Shown here: one piece after another, positions 9,799 through 21,703 of the stretch
Layout: each line of letters begins with the position of its first letter
How positions within the stretch are numbered: the stretch's first letter is position 1
Origin: Tilletiaria anomala UBC 951
Lineage: Eukaryota; Basidiomycota; Exobasidiomycetes; Georgefischeriales; Tilletiariaceae
DNA: 64,000 bases
Reading direction: 5' to 3'
Assembly: GCF_000711695.1 (NCBI RefSeq)
Contig: NW_013547021.1
Coordinates: 62,001-126,000 of the forward strand
Program-made: the position numbers and the translations under genes
Notes under the pieces: model-generated
Seen by the model: only the letters and a program-made list of their open reading frames with translations
Databases searched by the model: none
Told to the model about the DNA's origin: nothing

Positions 9799-12610
9799 TC
9801 AGCCCGCAGAGAGTGTGAGATGGATTGAATGCTTGTGATCCGTAGCGAGATCGATGCCACAAACAGAGACAGAGGCGAACCAAGGGTCCTTGAGGATTTC
9901 CTCTGTGCCCCACCGCTGCTTTGGATCTGGACAGAGCATCTTCTTAAGCACTGCATATCGAACAAAATATGGCGCTCGATCAGTTTTTGAGACTTATGAA
10001 AAGCTATAAGCTTCGAGATGAGGACTCACGTGGCCGGCAATCCCGTGGAGAGAGATTGGACAGAGGGCTTGGGGCATTCGAGCTGTGGTACGAGTGTACG
10101 AATTCCTTGAACGTCGGGTCGGACATCTTGGCCACGCGCCACGGCAATTCTTGGAATTGCATGCAATAGAAGACGACCGCGGCGGCCCATACGTCGACAA
10201 GTCTGGCATCGTACTCCTTCTGCTCAAATTGTTCCGGGGCAATGTATGGCTCCGAGCCGCAGAGGCCCTTGGAATAATGCGTCGACTTTTCCCAGCACAT
10301 GCGGAAAACGTCGCTGACGCCAAAGTCAGTGATCTTGACGTGTCCCTGCGCGTCGAGAAGGAGATTCTCGGGCTTGATATCGCGATGCGCAACACCCATC
10401 GAGTGCAGATAAGCGATGCCATTCATAGTCTGCTTGAAGCAGCACTCGATCTCCGCCTGGCTCATCCCGCCACGCTTGATGGCGGCGTACAAATCCCCGC
10501 CGGGACAGAACTCCATCACCTCGCACCAATGTCGATTCTCGTCTTGCACCAGATCGACCGTCTCGACGATATTGATGTGATGCAGCGTGGAGGAGATGCA
10601 AAACTCTGACGTGAGCTTCTTGACGTACTCCTTCTCTGTTTCGTTCTTGCGGCGCTTTCGGAACTCCTGGAGAAAGGCAAGCGCAATTAAAAAGAGGGAG
10701 GATGTACGGTCAGCTTCCGAATAGACCCGCATACACCCAGCAGTCGCTCTCACCTTGACAGCATACAACTTCTCCGTTGAGCGGTCCCATTTGTGCGCAA
10801 GTCGGACAACAGCAGTGGCGCCTTTACCAATGGCAGCCTTTTCGCAGACACCATATTTCTTCAGCAAGCTCGCCGTGTCGCCGCCACCTTGGCTGGCGCC
10901 CTTCTTACTGCCGCCGCTGGCGCTGCTGCCGCGTCGGCTCAACTTGGGTGCCGAGCCCATGATCATTTCGCGCAGGGTTGAGCTGGCTGTGCTCTTTGCA
11001 TCCGCATCGCGATCCTTGTCCTTCGAGGATGTGCCAGAGGCCTTTTTCGTCTTGCTTCCGGTGACGACGGGTGGCCCAGGCGCCACTGCCGACGCACCGG
11101 GACCGCTGGCGGTGTATCCCTTCGCATCGAGATCACGCAGGGCAGCAGCGGTGAGGCGACCGTGCTGCTGCTGTTCGGCAGTGTTGCCGCTCGCACCGCG
11201 GTTAGGCGAGGCATTCTCCTTGCGACGCAGCGAGACGTTGCGCGAAGGGGGCTGGCTCGTAGGTGGACTGATCATTCCCATGTTTTGTATGGCATTCATC
11301 AGCAGACTACCCGATGCATCGGTCGTTCCGACACTCTCGCCCGGGCTGCCGGGAGGCGTGCTGCCGCGGCTGGACGGCGAGACGGCTCCGGCATTCGCTG
11401 CTGCAGAGACAGAGTTCGATTGGCTGCCGCTCAGCATGCGCTTGAAAAGCGCTCGGCCGTCTAGTTTGATACTAGTGGATGTCTGCGCTGGGCGCGTGGC
11501 GACAGGTGTAACAATGGTGGTCTGCTCGATGGCAGCCTCGGTAGCGGGCGTCGCAGGTCCTTCTGGCGCGCTGAATGCACCGGAGCCAGCGCCACTCGGA
11601 CGACCGTTAGCGGATGCCAGAGGTGAAGGTGTAGCATGGTCGACACCGTTGCCTGGTATATAGCCCGAACGACTGACACGCGTTGTTGCTGCACTTTTCG
11701 GGGGCGACATAGCCCTTGGTGGTGGCGAAGAAGGCCGGGATGAGTCGCTGCTGCCGTTCTTGGAGGTATGGTCTCTCGTTTGCTGCGTGCCCGAGCTCTG
11801 CTTTTGGCTTTGCGTTTTCTGCTGCAATGCTTGCTGAGCGCCGCGCAGAGACTTCCCGAGAGGCACAGCGGTCAGCGGCGTCGGCGGAACGCTGTCGAGC
11901 TGCGCGATCGACAACGGCGCGGACACTTCGCCAGCGTGCGACAGATCGTACGGACTGACTTCACGTACTAGCTTGAGGCTATTGCTGTCATCACCGTCGG
12001 CTCCGCCACCGTGTTTAACGACAAACGAGTCTTTGGACTGCATGCCGCTGAGCCGATGCTTGGGAAAGCGGTGGCGGTCCGGGGTAGGTGGGCGCGAAGA
12101 GAGGTTGGACTCTGTGTCCGAATCGCTCATCATCTCGCGCGCCCTGATTTCACGTTCGCACATTGGTCCGTTGAGTGACAGTTGCCGAGCCGAAGGTGGA
12201 CTACGCAGCCCAGAAGCGGCGGCAACAAGTCGCGAGGAAGGTGGAGAAGTGGCGCAGCTGGCTACTGGCAAGCCCGGCTGCCCCTGGTGTGCGGGTGAGG
12301 GCAAAGCGCTACCAGGTATCGACATGGGTGCAGGTTGGTTCAAAACTGACGGTGGTAATGTTGCAGCAGACTTGGAAGAAAAAGAAGCAGCAGCAGAGTC
12401 TATGGACTGGCTGGGTGTTGGTATGATCTGATCGGTACCAACAAAAGTGTTTGGCGACAGCGTGCTCTGAGAGCCGTTGTCGGCTTTGCTCAAGCCTGGG
12501 TCACGAACGTGGCTTGGAGGCAATATACCGGAGTCGAAACCGCCGTTTGGCTCGCCTGATGTCATGGGAGAGGCTGCATTTTGCTGTGTTGACTTGGACG
12601 CTTCGCTCAT
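9799..12610 (-). CDS. HAL/NPR-type serine/threonine protein kinase (Hal4/Sat4-like)
   Basis: This fungal-specific kinase class (yeast Hal4/Sat4, Hal5, Npr1) tunes plasma-membrane transporters, notably potassium and amino-acid carriers. Exons 12610–10754, 10666–10030 and 9950–9799 encode 881 residues. The first 580 or so are disordered and rich in Ser/Pro/Ala/Gln, with many potential phosphosites. The kinase domain spans about 590–875: IGKGATAVVRLAHK glycine loop, the invariant Lys of YAVK right at the first exon end (residue 619), HRDIKPENLLL catalytic loop, DFGVSD, an APEQF site, then LCPDPKQRWGTEEILKDPWF. MSEAS at 12610 is the first ATG in frame; the open frame runs back to 12772 on a TTG only. 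Which member of the class it matches cannot be decided here. Confidence 0.92.
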
Positions 12611-13898
12611 ACCTTTGACAGGCAAGCACGTAAACAGCGGGGGCAGTAAGAGATGTCTGCCACGAGGCCGTTCGATTTGTGCTAGCAAAGGCCAGGGGCT
12701 GCTGACGTCTGACAAGCTTGAGAAGACAGCTGGATAGAGGAAATGCTGGACGTGCAAGTGCGAAGCCGGCAAGACCTGGATGGCTTTGCGCTGTACGGGC
12801 TTTTGTCTTTGTTCGGTAGACCAGCGCAGCCGAGTTTGCTTTTTGCACTTGCCCGCCAGGCCCGCTCTTGCTTTCTAGCTTGGCAAAGGAGGTGGAGGAG
12901 ATGACCAGAAGACAGAAAGGGATGGTACTCCCTGGTGATAGGAAAGAATCGATAGAGGGACGATTTGGCAGCAAAGTGAAGCGATGAAATGCTGCGGCGG
13001 ACGCCGTTGTGAGTCTGACTTGAATTCGCCACAAGCCCGTTTCCACGCGCGCCAGAGCCAGATGGCAGGCCCAGACACTGCTGTGTGGGGCTGGGGCACT
13101 CAAGCAAGATAGTCCTAACTTTCCCCCAGCGTACAACGTCGGGGTTCTCTATGTTGCCTCATTCCATGAGGATGAGGGAGCTCTCGGATTCGTTTTTGCT
13201 ATATAGGATTGAGGGGGAGGCAGGTGGCAGGATGTGCGAAAGAACGGTGGGCTGTGCGAGTGATTGGTCTGTGGAAGGGCTGCGGTTGCGGGGAGGGACT
13301 GGTGGGCTGGAAAGCACACGCCCACGCCGCCCACGGGTCCAGGGCAACAAAAAAGGGACGTTGGTATTAGCTGAAAGGAATGCGCCTCGCCCCTTCCTTT
13401 GATTAAATAAAAAATAAAAATAAAGAAGTGTAACCCTCGCTGGCTTCTCCCTATGGTGGCCTGCTCACTGCTTAGGTTCTCGGGCAGTGCTCTGGCTGAG
13501 CTCGTTAGATCTGGACAGTGGACATGCCCCGATCGCTTGACGTCTCCAAAAAGAAAGAAAGAGGGAAAGCACAGAGAGCCAGAGTGGGTTGAGGGCGACT
13601 GACAACGGGCTTTACGTGTCGAGCAAAACTGTACCCGTAAACCTGTGCGCACGCTGCCCGAACCGCGAATGTTGCACCGAAAGTGACGACCAAGCTCAAC
13701 CCTTCGCTTTCGAGCTTCGTCGCTCCTCGCTTCCAAGCTCTCTGGGACAGCACGCAGGGCCAAACATGCGATGATCTCTTGTTGGACCTTGCATGTATTC
13801 GAGCAGGCAAATGCACCATAGACCCTCAATGGCTGGTTGCGTGAGCGTGTAGGTTGTGCAGGTACAAGACGTGCTCTTAGGACGTAGCTTTATACGAC
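12611..13898. promoter_or_regulatory. Shared 5' region of the kinase and the TMEM242-like gene
   Basis: This is 1.29 kb between divergent starts. It contains an A/T-rich run at about 13400–13428 and C/T-rich patches typical of fungal leaders on the kinase side. Several long open frames (for example 13149–13829 minus) have no conserved motif and biased composition, so I read them as untranslated sequence. Leader introns are possible but not provable. Confidence 0.4.
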
Positions 13899-15227
13899 AT
13901 GCGCTCTATAGGCGGCCCCTGGCTGCTACCACCGCCGCCGTTTCTTGCAAGCTTCTGGCCACCAGCTCGCGACGACGACGATGACTTCTTCCGTCGTCAT
14001 CTTTCCATAATGCGCCGTAGAGTACAGAATAAGGCACCCCAGTGGCCTCTCGCAGGAATAAGCGAGCCGGACGTGAGATGGCCGCTGACGCTCGCAGACG
14101 GCAACCCCTCGACCGCCTTTTCATCACCACCGCAACGCGCGGAAGTTGTCACCGCGAACACCACATCGCGCTCACATCCAATTCTATCAGCAGGTACTAT
14201 TCTAAGCGCAATCGCAGGCATAGGTTTCGCAGGCAGCGTAGCAGGGGCATTCATCTACACGATGCGCAAAGGGCGGAAAGAGGCGCTGCGAGAGGCTCAA
14301 GAAGCTGCTGCAATACTCGCTACTGGTTCTACGGTGGCAACAGAAAATGGTATTAGGGGCGCTGCCCAAGGATTGCGGCAGCAGAGTGGGGGAAGAAAGG
14401 CCGTATCATCAATCTTTGATTCAGACGCCTCTGCGCTGCCGCCTTCAGTGTTACGTCGATCGCCTTCTTATTTATCAGCAGCCGTGTCCGAATCGGGGCC
14501 AGCCGCCTCTCTGCCCTCATCTTCGGCATCAACAACGTCGAGGACATCCTATCCTTCTGCATTGCATCGTAGCAGAGGACACGGTGTCTCAGTTGGGCAC
14601 ACGTCAAGCCATTATCCGTGCCCATCAAATGCAACAGAAGCCCAGGAACTAGCAGCAAGTGGGCCTCTACTGGCTTTGAAAGCGTTCGGAATCGCGACAG
14701 CACTTGTCGGCATCGTCTCGCTTGTCACAGTCGAGATCTTACGTAGGTTATGGGATGTTAGGGATGTGAGTGCGATGTCCGTACAATCGATTCCCTTCAC
14801 CCAGCTTTCGCGTGTACTGTGTACGCGCGACGCTTAGCGTCGCAGCTGCACACCCAAATATTGATGCATAAGAGACAGATGCAAACGGCTGACGCTCATC
14901 GCTCATCACATGCCTTTCGCCGCGCAGATTGACGATTTTGTCATCAAGGTCACACGCGCCATACGGTCTGTTAGCCCTGCTCGGAATGATTCTAATGTGA
15001 ATGCAGATGATGGAGAAGGCGAGGAGGCAGCAACAGCAGCTTTGCCTTTGGCGCCGCCCTTGTTGAAGGACAGCATCTTCATGCAGCTAAGCGAAGCGCG
15101 CACGCCAGAGGAGTGGTTTCGACTCCTCAAGTCTCATTTGGATGCCGAGAGCACGCAAGATGCGCTCGCACGTGCTCAGCGCGTGCGGTTGCGCGACCAA
15201 GCTGAGAGTGCAGTTCGCAAAGCGTGA
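13899..15227 (+). CDS. TMEM242-like inner mitochondrial membrane protein
   Basis: Human TMEM242 is an inner-membrane protein that helps assemble the c-ring of ATP synthase (and complex I). This gene has exons 13899–14765 and 14928–15227, giving 388 residues. Two hydrophobic helices are evident: SAGTILSAIAGIGFAGSVAG with a following TMRKGRKEALREA (about 100–130), and LLALKAFGIATALVGIVSLV (about 260–280). The segment SGPLLALKAFG...VEILRRLWDVRDIDDFVIKV reproduces the TMEM242 pattern of a small Leu/Ala-rich helix followed by a 'DF' helix. The loop between the helices is about 125 residues, Ser-rich and far longer than in animals. The N-terminal 40 residues are basic and Pro-rich, compatible with mitochondrial import. 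A start at Met 14010 is also possible. The assignment rests on motif resemblance. Confidence 0.7.
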
Positions 15228-15336
15228 GGGAGACAGGATAACCAGACAATCGAGGTTGAAAGCGTCTGCTTTGCAATGCAATGAACTAGAACCATGATAG
15301 CAAACGTTCCCAAATTCATCATGAATGCATACGAGT

Positions 15337-16727
15337 TCAAGGTTGCCCTCCTACTGCCTGGCGTGCATCCTGCTCGGTGTAAGCAGGAGGGACATCGTCG
15401 TACAGTGCGGCGGCGGCCGGGCGGCTGGGCAGCGGAGGCGGCACTACTGCGGCGCCAGCAAGGGAACTGCGGGAAGCGACCTGCCTGCGCCTGGCCTGCT
15501 CAGCTGCTGCTGCCTGCGGCGAGACTGTCGCACCAGGCATGACGAAATCGTTTTCACCTTGCGGCGCAAAAGGCAGCTTGTTCCTCTGACTGCTACTCGG
15601 ACTGCTCGGCCGGGCCAAGTCTTTCCACCCCCTGATCTCGCCCAGATTGTATGTCTCCTCCTTCGTCAACTTCTTCAGCTCACCGCTTGCAAACGCGTGC
15701 TGTCGCTTCTCGAGATCGTGCGCGAGCATCGCCGCGCCGACGCGGTTGGAGATGCTCAGCGCAATCCCGATCAGCGGCATGCGCTCCGCCGTAGCGCACG
15801 CGAAGCCGAAAGCGCGCAGGCTGAACTGGCGCTCAGTCATGAAGAGGTCCACTTGCATTGGCGTCATACGCTTCGCCGCGAAGAAGGGTGTCAGCAGCTG
15901 GCGGCCGTAAGAAAACGAGCGTAAGTAGGCGCCCACGGCAAGAGACAGGACTGCGTCGCGGAGCCACCAAGACGATGTCATATGATCAGCCCTCTTTCTC
16001 TTCTTTGTCGCAGCGTTGTTTCGACTCACATGGAATGAAATCGAGAGGAAGAAGTACGACTGGAAGGTCAAAAGGAAGCGCGCTCGTCAACATAGGTCAG
16101 ACGGATGCGCTCATCTGACATGTGTACCTCTAAGCATGACGCGCGTGATGATCGGACTCGCCAAACGCCGATAAAGTGGTGCTTTCTTGGAATTCTTCTG
16201 CGCTTTTTCATACGGAGGCTCCTCCCACTCTTCTTGGTATGGAATCCACCAATCTGCAGTTTTTCCTCTGCTGGCAACCGTCACATCGTATGCCTTGTTT
16301 CGGTACTCGGCAAGCTGCCGGCGAAGGAAGAACTCGATTATGGTCTGGCATTGTGATGCGACGAACACCATGGCAGCGAAAGTGGTGAGAGACGGAAGTG
16401 GGAGCGTGAAGCCCAGCGGATCGTCCACTCTGTCGGCCGTGCGAGTCAATGTATTGTAAATCCTAAGGAGGCCCAGCGTACAAGCAGGTCAGGGTTGTCG
16501 ATTGCGGGCGAATTGTCTCCTTTTTAAACACAATGGCTCCACTCACCCTTTCATTCCGGTGACGCTGGCACTGGTGCTCATGAAAAAGCTGACGAACCAT
16601 TTCTGGATAGGCCACGTGAAGAACGCCCAAGCACCGGCGATCAAGCTAGCGCGCTTCGCTGCCTTGGAGCATTTGGCCCACATTGGCTTCCAGAGCTGCG
16701 GGTCGTGCAAGAGGCGATACGCGCCGA
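15337..16727 (-). CDS. RRT8/LDS-type multi-pass membrane protein, 5' end unresolved
   Basis: The family includes yeast Rrt8 and its outer-spore-wall/lipid-droplet relatives. Exons 16727–16547, 16462–16128, 16030–16059 (30 nt) and 15950–15337 join in phase. Visible elements are AYRLLHDPQLWKPMWAK near the start, a hydrophobic FFTWPIQKWFVSFFMSTS, then VVLLPLDFIPFLSLAVGAYL. That last block is interrupted by the 30-nt exon and is followed by FSYGRQLLTPFF and MTERQFSLRAFGFACATAER with MPLIGIALSISNRVGAAMLA. The C-terminal 110 residues are hydrophilic, Ala/Pro/Ser-rich and end in PPAYTEQD. The ATG is either Met 16683 or lies in an upstream exon, since a plausible acceptor precedes 16727. Its role (lipid droplet, ER or spore wall) is not shown by sequence. 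It converges on the TMEM242-like gene, with 109 bases between stops. Confidence 0.75.
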
Positions 16728-19353
16728 CTTGATAATTTCAGCGTGATTACAAGTGAGAAATAAGCATAAATCAAAAGGTCGAGCACGAAACAACCGGAGA
16801 AATGGCGCCGTAATGCAGACGCAGCGAGACCAGGGGTGAAACGCCCGAATGGAAAAGAGGCACAGTCATGGCGCGTTAGCTCCTCCAGGCACTGAGCAGT
16901 GTATACAGGAGCAGAAAGGGGCCCACCGAACACATAAGTCGGTGACACATGCAGGAATTCTTGAGGCATGATTGACGTCTTGAAGAGTTGTGCTTCACGT
17001 TGCTGCTGCACTAAGGATCGATCCAAGCTGCTTAGGAAAGAGACGGAAGAGCGTTGACGGCGTGCTCCAAAAGGAAAAAGTTTCCCAGCCTTCGCACGAT
17101 CGATGGGTTCTCAAGCGAAGTGAAGCCGACGTCCTCGCCTGTTAAGGTGAACGATCTGGCTTGGCTACATCGGCCACCGTGAGCACGAATGTGACAGTGT
17201 AACCAGGTCCGTTCAGCGTTGGAAATGCGGTGGTTGGCGAGAGTGGGTGACATTAACCAACCAGTCATCAATGGGGCCGTCGGCATTCCGAAGTTACCAG
17301 TGGGTGATAGGTCAATGGCATCACGTGACTTTATTTGGATGTCTCCGAAAGTCAGGAATGCCCTCTCTCCGGACCGGTGAATCAGATCAGGACAACAAGA
17401 ACTGATGCCAGGTGGAATCAATGCCACCGTCCGGGGCCTGCACAAGAAGCTACAAGGCTTGCGTAGGGAGCTCGCAGAGCCCCCCGCGCGGCGTGAGCCG
17501 ACAACACGCACACGAAGCCAGGTACCGCAGAGGATTCTGGGTTCCAGCTGCCCTTTGGCTTGCCCAAAGTGTAGTTCGCGCCCTGCTACAACAATGCGCT
17601 AGGGGATCCACGAGCGCAAGCTTGCCCTCGCATGAGCTCAGGCACGCCCCTGGGTCCCATATTGGTCTTCTAGCACTGGAGCAAAGGGTCACCACTTGAG
17701 CAGAGAAGCGTGCAGAGCGAGCAAGCCGGGCATGACGGCGAGCAGGTAGCGCAACCGCGGCTATAGACGCCAACCGCGCATGTTCGACTGATCCAGCAAT
17801 TGGCTGGTCGAGGAAGATGTCGTCTTCGGAAGTCGGAGTGCCGGCTCTCGGGACACGATGCACCGCCAACGGCGGCTCGCTGGTGCAACAGCTACAGCAG
17901 CGCCCTCCAATCCCACTCTTGGCGATTCTTGGACGTCAACCCCAATCCTTCGACCAATCCAACGAGAATGACGAACTCCCAAGATGTATACAGCTTGAGG
18001 CCACAACATTGTCCTCTTTGGGCAAGCTTATTCCATCCCTCTTTGGTGCTGCAGCATCTACGTCTAGCAGGGAGACGCCATAGCTGGCGAGGTGTTGGAA
18101 GTGAGGCTGACAGTATCGTGCAACGGGATGGAAGGTATGATAAAATATTTTAAGCAGATAGACCGAGAAATTGAGAAAGGGAGCTGGAGAAAACAAGGGA
18201 GGCTCCGTTTTGCATCGCATTCGGCTCGGTTACAAGAGTTGCGTCTGGTAATAAAATGCACTCGAAGGGTTGGGCTACTTGTGTGGCGGCACGCGATGCC
18301 CTCGCCTCCGGAACAAAGTCTTTCTTTCCCGGAAACCCCCAGAAAAATCTTTCGAAAATTGCCCATCAAGACGTCGGCCCGATCCGGTTTGACCCTCTGC
18401 CCCCAGAGCCTGCCAGAAGGCAGAGCCCAGAAATTCGTCTCTCTGTGGTAGTGTGGTCCCATCAGCTCTTGGCAATCTATGCCATTTCGGCTGCCGCCTC
18501 TACGGCACGTCTTCCTTTCCAATTTCTAGTACTTCTCCAGTCCTTAGACAAAAGCATCGCTGGCGGCCGTCCAGTGACCAGCGAAGTATGTGCCTGTGTT
18601 ATGTATTCACATGTCGCGAAGGCATTGCTGCCAGTGTAAAGTACCAAATGAGCGAGCCAACGAGAAGTAAGACTAAGGCGTTCAGTCTTGATTGATTAGA
18701 TGGGGGTTGGGGAGCACTGGCCACTCGTGCAGTGCGGTCGTAGCGCCATGACGTCGCAAGCGAACGCCCTTTGCACAGTTGGCGTGCTGGCAGGAGAGGG
18801 AGGCAGCACTGGGACACTGTGCACGAGCCATCTTTGTTGCGGTCATTAACTCAACTTTGTCAGGTTGGGTTATGGCTTGATCGGTGATCATACTTTGGGC
18901 AGCACGCCTGTCTTCTCTCCTGTCTTAGTGCTGCCATCTCCGATCAGCGTGCACCCAAACGAAGCGACGCGCACCGGGTGGGGGCCACTTCTCCGCCCAC
19001 TCCGTCGAAGAAGAAGCGCTCATCTCGCCAACTTAGTAGCAACACGCCCACAGAGAGCATGATCAGGATGTTGGCCGAAAGCACTTTCATCCAGAGTGAA
19101 CTTCCTTCTTCCCCTCGACGGCATCATCTCACTTCTCCTTCTCAACATACTTCACCAAGAGCTGTTATTGTACAAGCAACAGCAGCCTCTCTTAGTAACC
19201 CATCCACATCTCTTTACCATCGTGAGTACTTGCGTGCCTCCAGGAGTGGTGATCTCAAAGGAGGGTAGCTCATCGTACCCTCGTCTCCCATCGCATGCTC
19301 TTCGACTTCTTGCCCTCAACCTGACAACACCAAGAGCAACACAAACAGTCACA
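16728..19353. other. Long intergenic region upstream of TAL1, no confirmed gene
   Basis: This is 2.6 kb between divergent genes. It must hold the 5' exon or leader of the RRT8-like gene and the TAL1 promoter. The stretch 19090–19353 is C/T/A-rich, like a leader. Open frames at 17405–17602, 17412–17699, 17817–18083 (plus) and 17032–17511 (minus) have no recognisable motif. The one at 17817–18083 (88 residues, MSSSEVGVPALGTRC...) has the most protein-like composition and could be a small orphan gene. I see no repeat or mobile element. Confidence 0.35.
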
Positions 19354-21021
19354 ATGACCACTGCACTGGACAGCCTCAAGCAGTTCACCGTCGTCGTCTC
19401 CGACTCAGGTGACTTTGAGAGTATCGCCGCTTACAAGTGAATAATAAAGGATCAGGTGATGCGCTGAGCCGCTCCGCCCAGTTGCAATGCTGATCATATG
19501 TCTGCCTTTCATTTCCACTTGTCTCCAATCACCAGGCCACAGGATGCTACCACTAACCCTGTAAGTGCAGACATCTGGGACAGCGTCAACGCCGAAGGCC
19601 AGCATCTGCCGCAGAGCATGTTGGAAGGGCGCAGGCGTGTCATTAGAAGAGTATTGTGCAAGCGCAGCTCTTGTCTGTATAGCCTTCGGGGCCCCTTTGC
19701 GCACTGCTACCGAGCACCCCTGTGGCGATGGCGCTGCCTCGCTAGGAAAACGAAGCTTCTTGTCGCTGACGAGATTTTTTTTCCTTTGTCTCTTATAGTC
19801 CCTGATCCTGGCTGCTGTCAAGCAGGAGAAGTACAGCAGGCTCATTGATGTTGCTATCAAGTACGCCAAGGAGAAGGTGGGCAGATACGCCTTGCTCAAC
19901 AAACAGAAAAAGTAAAATCTGATTTCAAACCCTGTCTTTTTGGAATTTCCAGGAGCCATCCGACAAGGCAAAGCAGTCTTCGCTCGCCATCGACCGCCTG
20001 CTCGTCGAGTTCGGTAAGGAGATCTTGCAAGTCATCCCCGGCCGCGTCTCGACCGAGGTGGACGCGTCGCTCTCCTTTGACAAGGACGCGACCATCGCCA
20101 AGGCCAAGCACCTGATCGAGCTCTACGAGTCGCTCGGCATCAAGAAAGAGCGCATCCTCATCAAGATCGCCTCGACTTACGAGGGTATCCAGGCTGCGCG
20201 CGAGCTCGAGCGCGACCACGACATCCACTGCAACCTCACCCTCCTCTTCGGCTTCTCGCAAGCCGTCGCATGCGCTGAAGCGGGTGTCACCTTGATCAGC
20301 CCATTTGTCGGTCGTGCGTACCTCTAAAAGAACCGCTCTGCAAGGCTTGGATATTCAACTAACCCTTGTCTCCCGAATGACCAGGTATCCTTGACTGGTG
20401 AATCATCTTTGTTGCATTGGCTCTAATTGCTGGACAAGCAAGCTGACTCGTATGCTTTCAATCAACAGGCACAAAGCAAAGACTGGCAAAGACTTCTCTG
20501 GTGCCGAGGACCCGGGCGTGAAGTCTGTCCAGAGGATCTACAAGTGCGTACCACCTCCCAGCCATACTTTGTAAAATGAGCTCGCTGATTGCTCGTTTCC
20601 TACAGCTACTACAAGCAGCACTCATATAAGACGATCGTCATGGGTGCCTCATTCCGCAACACTAGTGAGATCGAGGAGCTCGCTGGATGCGACTTCCTGA
20701 CCATCTCGCCAGCGCTGCTCGAGAAGTTGCAGCAGGACAAGAAGCAGCTGCAACGCAAGCTCAGCCCAGAGAACGCTAAGACTGCCGAGCAGATACCCAA
20801 GGTCAGCTTCGTCGACAACAGGGCCGCTTTCCAGTGGGAGCTCTTCAAGTGCGTTTCTTTTTGAGACGGATCATCAATATTACAGGCGTGCACTGCTGAC
20901 ACTTGCATTTTGTGCTTCACTCAACAGCGACGAGATGGCCTGGGACAAGCTGCACGAGGGTATCCGCAAGTTCGCCGCCGACGCCGTCACGCTGCGTGAC
21001 GTGATCGAGAAGAGGCTTTGA
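19354..21021 (+). CDS. TAL1: Transaldolase
   Basis: The enzyme transfers a dihydroxyacetone unit between sugar phosphates in the non-oxidative pentose phosphate pathway, in the cytosol. Eight exons (19354–19436, 19536–19560, 19799–19876, 19953–20313, 20385–20397, 20469–20543, 20606–20848, 20928–21021) sum to 972 nt, or 323 residues, the normal size. [20 protein letters not shown] opens the protein. [15 protein letters not shown] spans the 25-nt second exon. The Schiff-base Lys is in [11 protein letters not shown] (about residue 133). [20 protein letters not shown] and [14 protein letters not shown] follow; the last needs a 13-nt exon. [20 protein letters not shown] and LRDVIEKRL end it. Intron-dense structure and complete family motifs make the call secure. 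Confidence 0.97.
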
Positions 21022-21703
21022 GCGTCGATAGCAAAGCAAATGAAATCGCCCCGTTGATGCTCTCTTCAGCCGTTTGATAGTTGATGAATCATTGCGCCAT
21101 TTTCTGGAAGAAAAAAAATCATGTCATTACATTTCTGTTGGCAGTTCTAGAGCGTCTGATGTCTCCAAGCGACCTCAATATCCTGTTACTTTCTTTGCAT
21201 GTGTTATCCATGCTGAACCCAGGGACGCAACGAGCTTGCTGTAGAGACCTCCGTGACTCGGCGGGTTGCAAGATCCTGAACACACGCGCGGCCAGTGTGT
21301 AGAGCCATTTATCAACCTGTGCCCGCTCCCCGCCGAGCGCTGAGCTGCCACTGCGAGAAATTGGCGAACTTCGCCTCAGAAATAAGTCTTGCTTGCTGTC
21401 TATCAAAAGCATAAGGTCACCTGGCTGAAACATGTTACAGCGTCAGTTCGCGTGACCCATACGGAGCAAGAGATGACTTTGGTTGCGATGTCGGCCTCGT
21501 GCGATCCCCCGTTGCCTTGCACAAGCACGCCCTGCACCATTTGGAAAACGTGTCGATGGGGACCCTGCATGATTCAACCAGAGCAGAACAGGCGGGAGTT
21601 CCCTTCGTAAGCACGCTGCGCTGTATTACTAGTGAGAGCACGTTCTTCGCAATGAGTGATAAGATGCGCGACAGGGTGGCGTGTGCTGGGGATCCAAACT
21701 ACA
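21022..21703. other. 3' region between convergent TAL1 and MTR3
   Basis: These 682 bases hold the two 3' UTRs. A short A-run (about 21110–21118) lies about 100 bases past the TAL1 stop. Open frames of 60–100 codons on either strand show no conserved motif. Nothing else is recognised. Confidence 0.4.

Noticed and set aside
10755-11663. 302-codon open frame on the plus strand inside the kinase gene
   Set aside because: It is antisense to the low-complexity part of a clear kinase coding exon, starts without conserved motif, and its hydrophobic composition follows from reading Ser/Pro/Ala codons backwards.
12611-12772. 54-residue N-terminal extension of the kinase
   Set aside because: The extension's only start is TTG; the first ATG in frame is at 12610.
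13149-13829. 226-codon minus-strand open frame upstream of the kinase
   Set aside because: No conserved segment and leader-like composition; taken as promoter/UTR.
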